From: an uncultured Collinsella sp.
GTDB taxonomy: Bacteria; Actinomycetota; Coriobacteriia; Coriobacteriales; Coriobacteriaceae
DNA: 7,263 nt
Assembly (NCBI GenBank): GCA_900550185.1
Contig: URRN01000103.1
Span: 1 to 7,263, forward strand
Direction: 5' to 3'
Part shown: piece after piece, positions 6,028 to 7,263 of the stretch
Numbering within the stretch: position 1 is the first letter of the stretch
Layout: the number at the start of each line of letters is the position of its first letter
The notes under the pieces: model-generated
What the model saw: only the letters and a program-made list of their open reading frames with translations
Databases searched by the model: none
What the model was told of the DNA's origin: nothing
Position numbers and translations under genes: made by a program

Positions 6028-7263
6028 ATGTCACTTGCAGCTCAGCAATCGCTTGAATCCCATTACGTTATGCATACCTTTGGCCGCTCTCCGGTCGAGT
6101 TTGTCGAGGGTCACGGCATGAAGCTCACCGGCGACGATGGTCGTGAGTACCTCGACTTTCTTGCCGGCATCGGCGTGTGCAGCCTAGGTCATGGCGACCC
6201 GGCTGTGCTCTCGGCGCTCGAGGCACAGACCAAAAAGCTCATGCATGTCTCCAATTACTTCTACATCGAGCAGCGTGGACAGGTCGCGGCGCTGCTGTCC
6301 AAGCTTGCCAACGACGACTTAGATGGTGCACGCGTGCTTGCCGATGCCATTGCCGCCGGCGATGAGACCACGGCAGCTGCTCTTGGTGCCCCGGCTGCGG
6401 ATGAGCAGGTTTGGGAGACCTTCTTTGCCAACTCCGGCGCCGAGGCCAATGAGGGCTCGATGAAGCTTGCGCGCCTGTACGCCAAGCGTGCCGGTAACGG
6501 CGGCAACACTATCGTGTGCATGCGCGGCGGCTTCCACGGCCGTACGCTCGAGACCATTGCCGCCACCATGCAGGATTGGCTGCAGGATAGTTTCCGCCCG
6601 CTGCCGGGTGGCTTTGTGGCCTGTACGCCCAACGATATCAATGAACTGCGTGCGATCTTTAAGCAGCTGGGGAGCGAAATTTGTGCCGTGATGCTCGAGC
6701 CGATCCAGGGTGAGAGTGGCGTGCACCCCATGACCGAGGAGTTTATGGCGGCAGCGCGCGACCTGGCACACGAAGTGGGCGCCGTGCTTATAGCCGACGA
6801 GGTCCAGTGCGGCATCTTCCGCTCCGGCAAGCCGTTTGCATTCCAAACCTATGGCGTGGAGCCCGACATCATGAGCCTTGCCAAGGGCATTGCCGACGGC
6901 GTGCCCATGGGTGCCGTGGTGGCAAAGAAGGAAATCGCCGACGTCTTTAAGCCCGGCGATCATGGTTCGACCTTTGGCGGTAACTGCCTGGCCATCACGG
7001 CGTGTGCCGCGACGCTCTCCGCGCTCGTGCGCGGCGATTATGCCGACCATGCTGCCAAGGTAGGCGCCTATATGGAGGCAAAGCTCGCCAAGCTGCCGAA
7101 CGTGACCGAGGTGCGTGGCCGCGGCTTGATGCTCGGCTGCGATCTGGACGATACTGTGGGTGATGCACACGACGTTGTGGCCCGTGCATTGGGGGCTGGT
7201 GCCGTGATTAACGCTACGGGTGCCCATACGCTGCGTTTCCTGCCGCCGCTCGTCTGCGAGGAA
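6028..7263 (+). CDS. argD: Acetylornithine aminotransferase (ArgD), 3' end outside window
   Basis: This class III PLP-dependent aminotransferase converts N-acetylglutamate 5-semialdehyde plus glutamate to N-acetylornithine plus 2-oxoglutarate. The frame is open from the ATG to the window edge (412 codons, no stop). Visible blocks are the N-terminal GDDGREYLDFLAGIGVCSLGHGDP, then FFANSGAEANEGSMKLAR (132-149, phosphate-binding), GGFHGRT, VMLEPIQGESGV, ADEVQCGIFRSG (Asp257 contacts the PLP ring nitrogen), SLAKGIADGVPMGAV with PLP-binding Lys286, and STFGGNCLA. Near the end, EVRGRGLMLG and LRFLPPL are typical of late ArgD sequence, so only a few dozen residues should be missing. GAAAGG (6016-6021) is six bases upstream. 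An extra segment of about 33 residues (95-127) precedes the FFANSGAEA block. Class III enzymes overlap in specificity (ornithine, succinyl-DAP or GABA substrates); the argCJB context decides the call. Confidence 0.94.
   Translation, partial: MSLAAQQSLESHYVMHTFGRSPVEFVEGHGMKLTGDDGREYLDFLAGIGVCSLGHGDPAVLSALEAQTKKLMHVSNYFYIEQRGQVAALLSKLANDDLDGARVLADAIAAGDETTAAALGAPAADEQVWETFFANSGAEANEGSMKLARLYAKRAGNGGNTIVCMRGGFHGRTLETIAATMQDWLQDSFRPLPGGFVACTPNDINELRAIFKQLGSEICAVMLEPIQGESGVHPMTEEFMAAARDLAHEVGAVLIADEVQCGIFRSGKPFAFQTYGVEPDIMSLAKGIADGVPMGAVVAKKEIADVFKPGDHGSTFGGNCLAITACAATLSALVRGDYADHAAKVGAYMEAKLAKLPNVTEVRGRGLMLGCDLDDTVGDAHDVVARALGAGAVINATGAHTLRFLPPLVCEE

Overview
The window looks like an ordinary chromosomal stretch of a GC-rich Gram-positive-type bacterium. 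Everything supported is on the + strand, with purine-rich ribosome binding sites, short gaps and strong G/C preference at third codon positions. The protein styles and the gene set suggest a Coriobacteriia member, possibly Collinsella-like. That placement is inference from general family resemblance, not a search result. No mobile element, CRISPR array, tRNA or rRNA gene is visible.

Layout. Positions 1-425 hold the 3' end of an ECF-transporter ATPase gene, probably ecfA2, whose start lies outside the window. Its stop overlaps by one base the start of ecfT (425-1225), the membrane coupling subunit. Two tandem paralogous genes for small FMN-binding split-barrel (pyridoxamine 5'-phosphate oxidase-like) proteins follow at 1256-1702 and 1747-2157. 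A 265-base intergenic region then carries a large GC-rich hairpin (2201-2257), probably the end of the ECF/flavoprotein unit, and a tandem pair of near-identical dyad boxes (2302-2336) best read as an ArgR operator. The rest is an arginine (ornithine) biosynthesis cluster: argC (2423-3493), argJ (3628-4896), argB (4978-5958) and argD (6028 to beyond the window end).

How the genes work together. ArgB phosphorylates N-acetylglutamate, ArgC reduces the acyl phosphate to the semialdehyde, ArgD transaminates it to N-acetylornithine, and ArgJ transfers the acetyl group back to glutamate, giving ornithine. This is the acetyl-recycling version of the pathway. Control seems to act at several levels: the ArgR-type operator before argC, a strong terminator-like hairpin with a T-run between argC and argJ that has a competing upstream stem (possible attenuator), and an N-terminal helix on ArgB of the kind found in arginine-inhibited enzymes.

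I see no convincing wholly new system. The items most worth checking are the argC-argJ attenuator candidate, the 21-bp-spaced operator pair, the insertion in ArgD, the C-terminal tail of ArgB, and the flavoprotein pair beside the ECF module.
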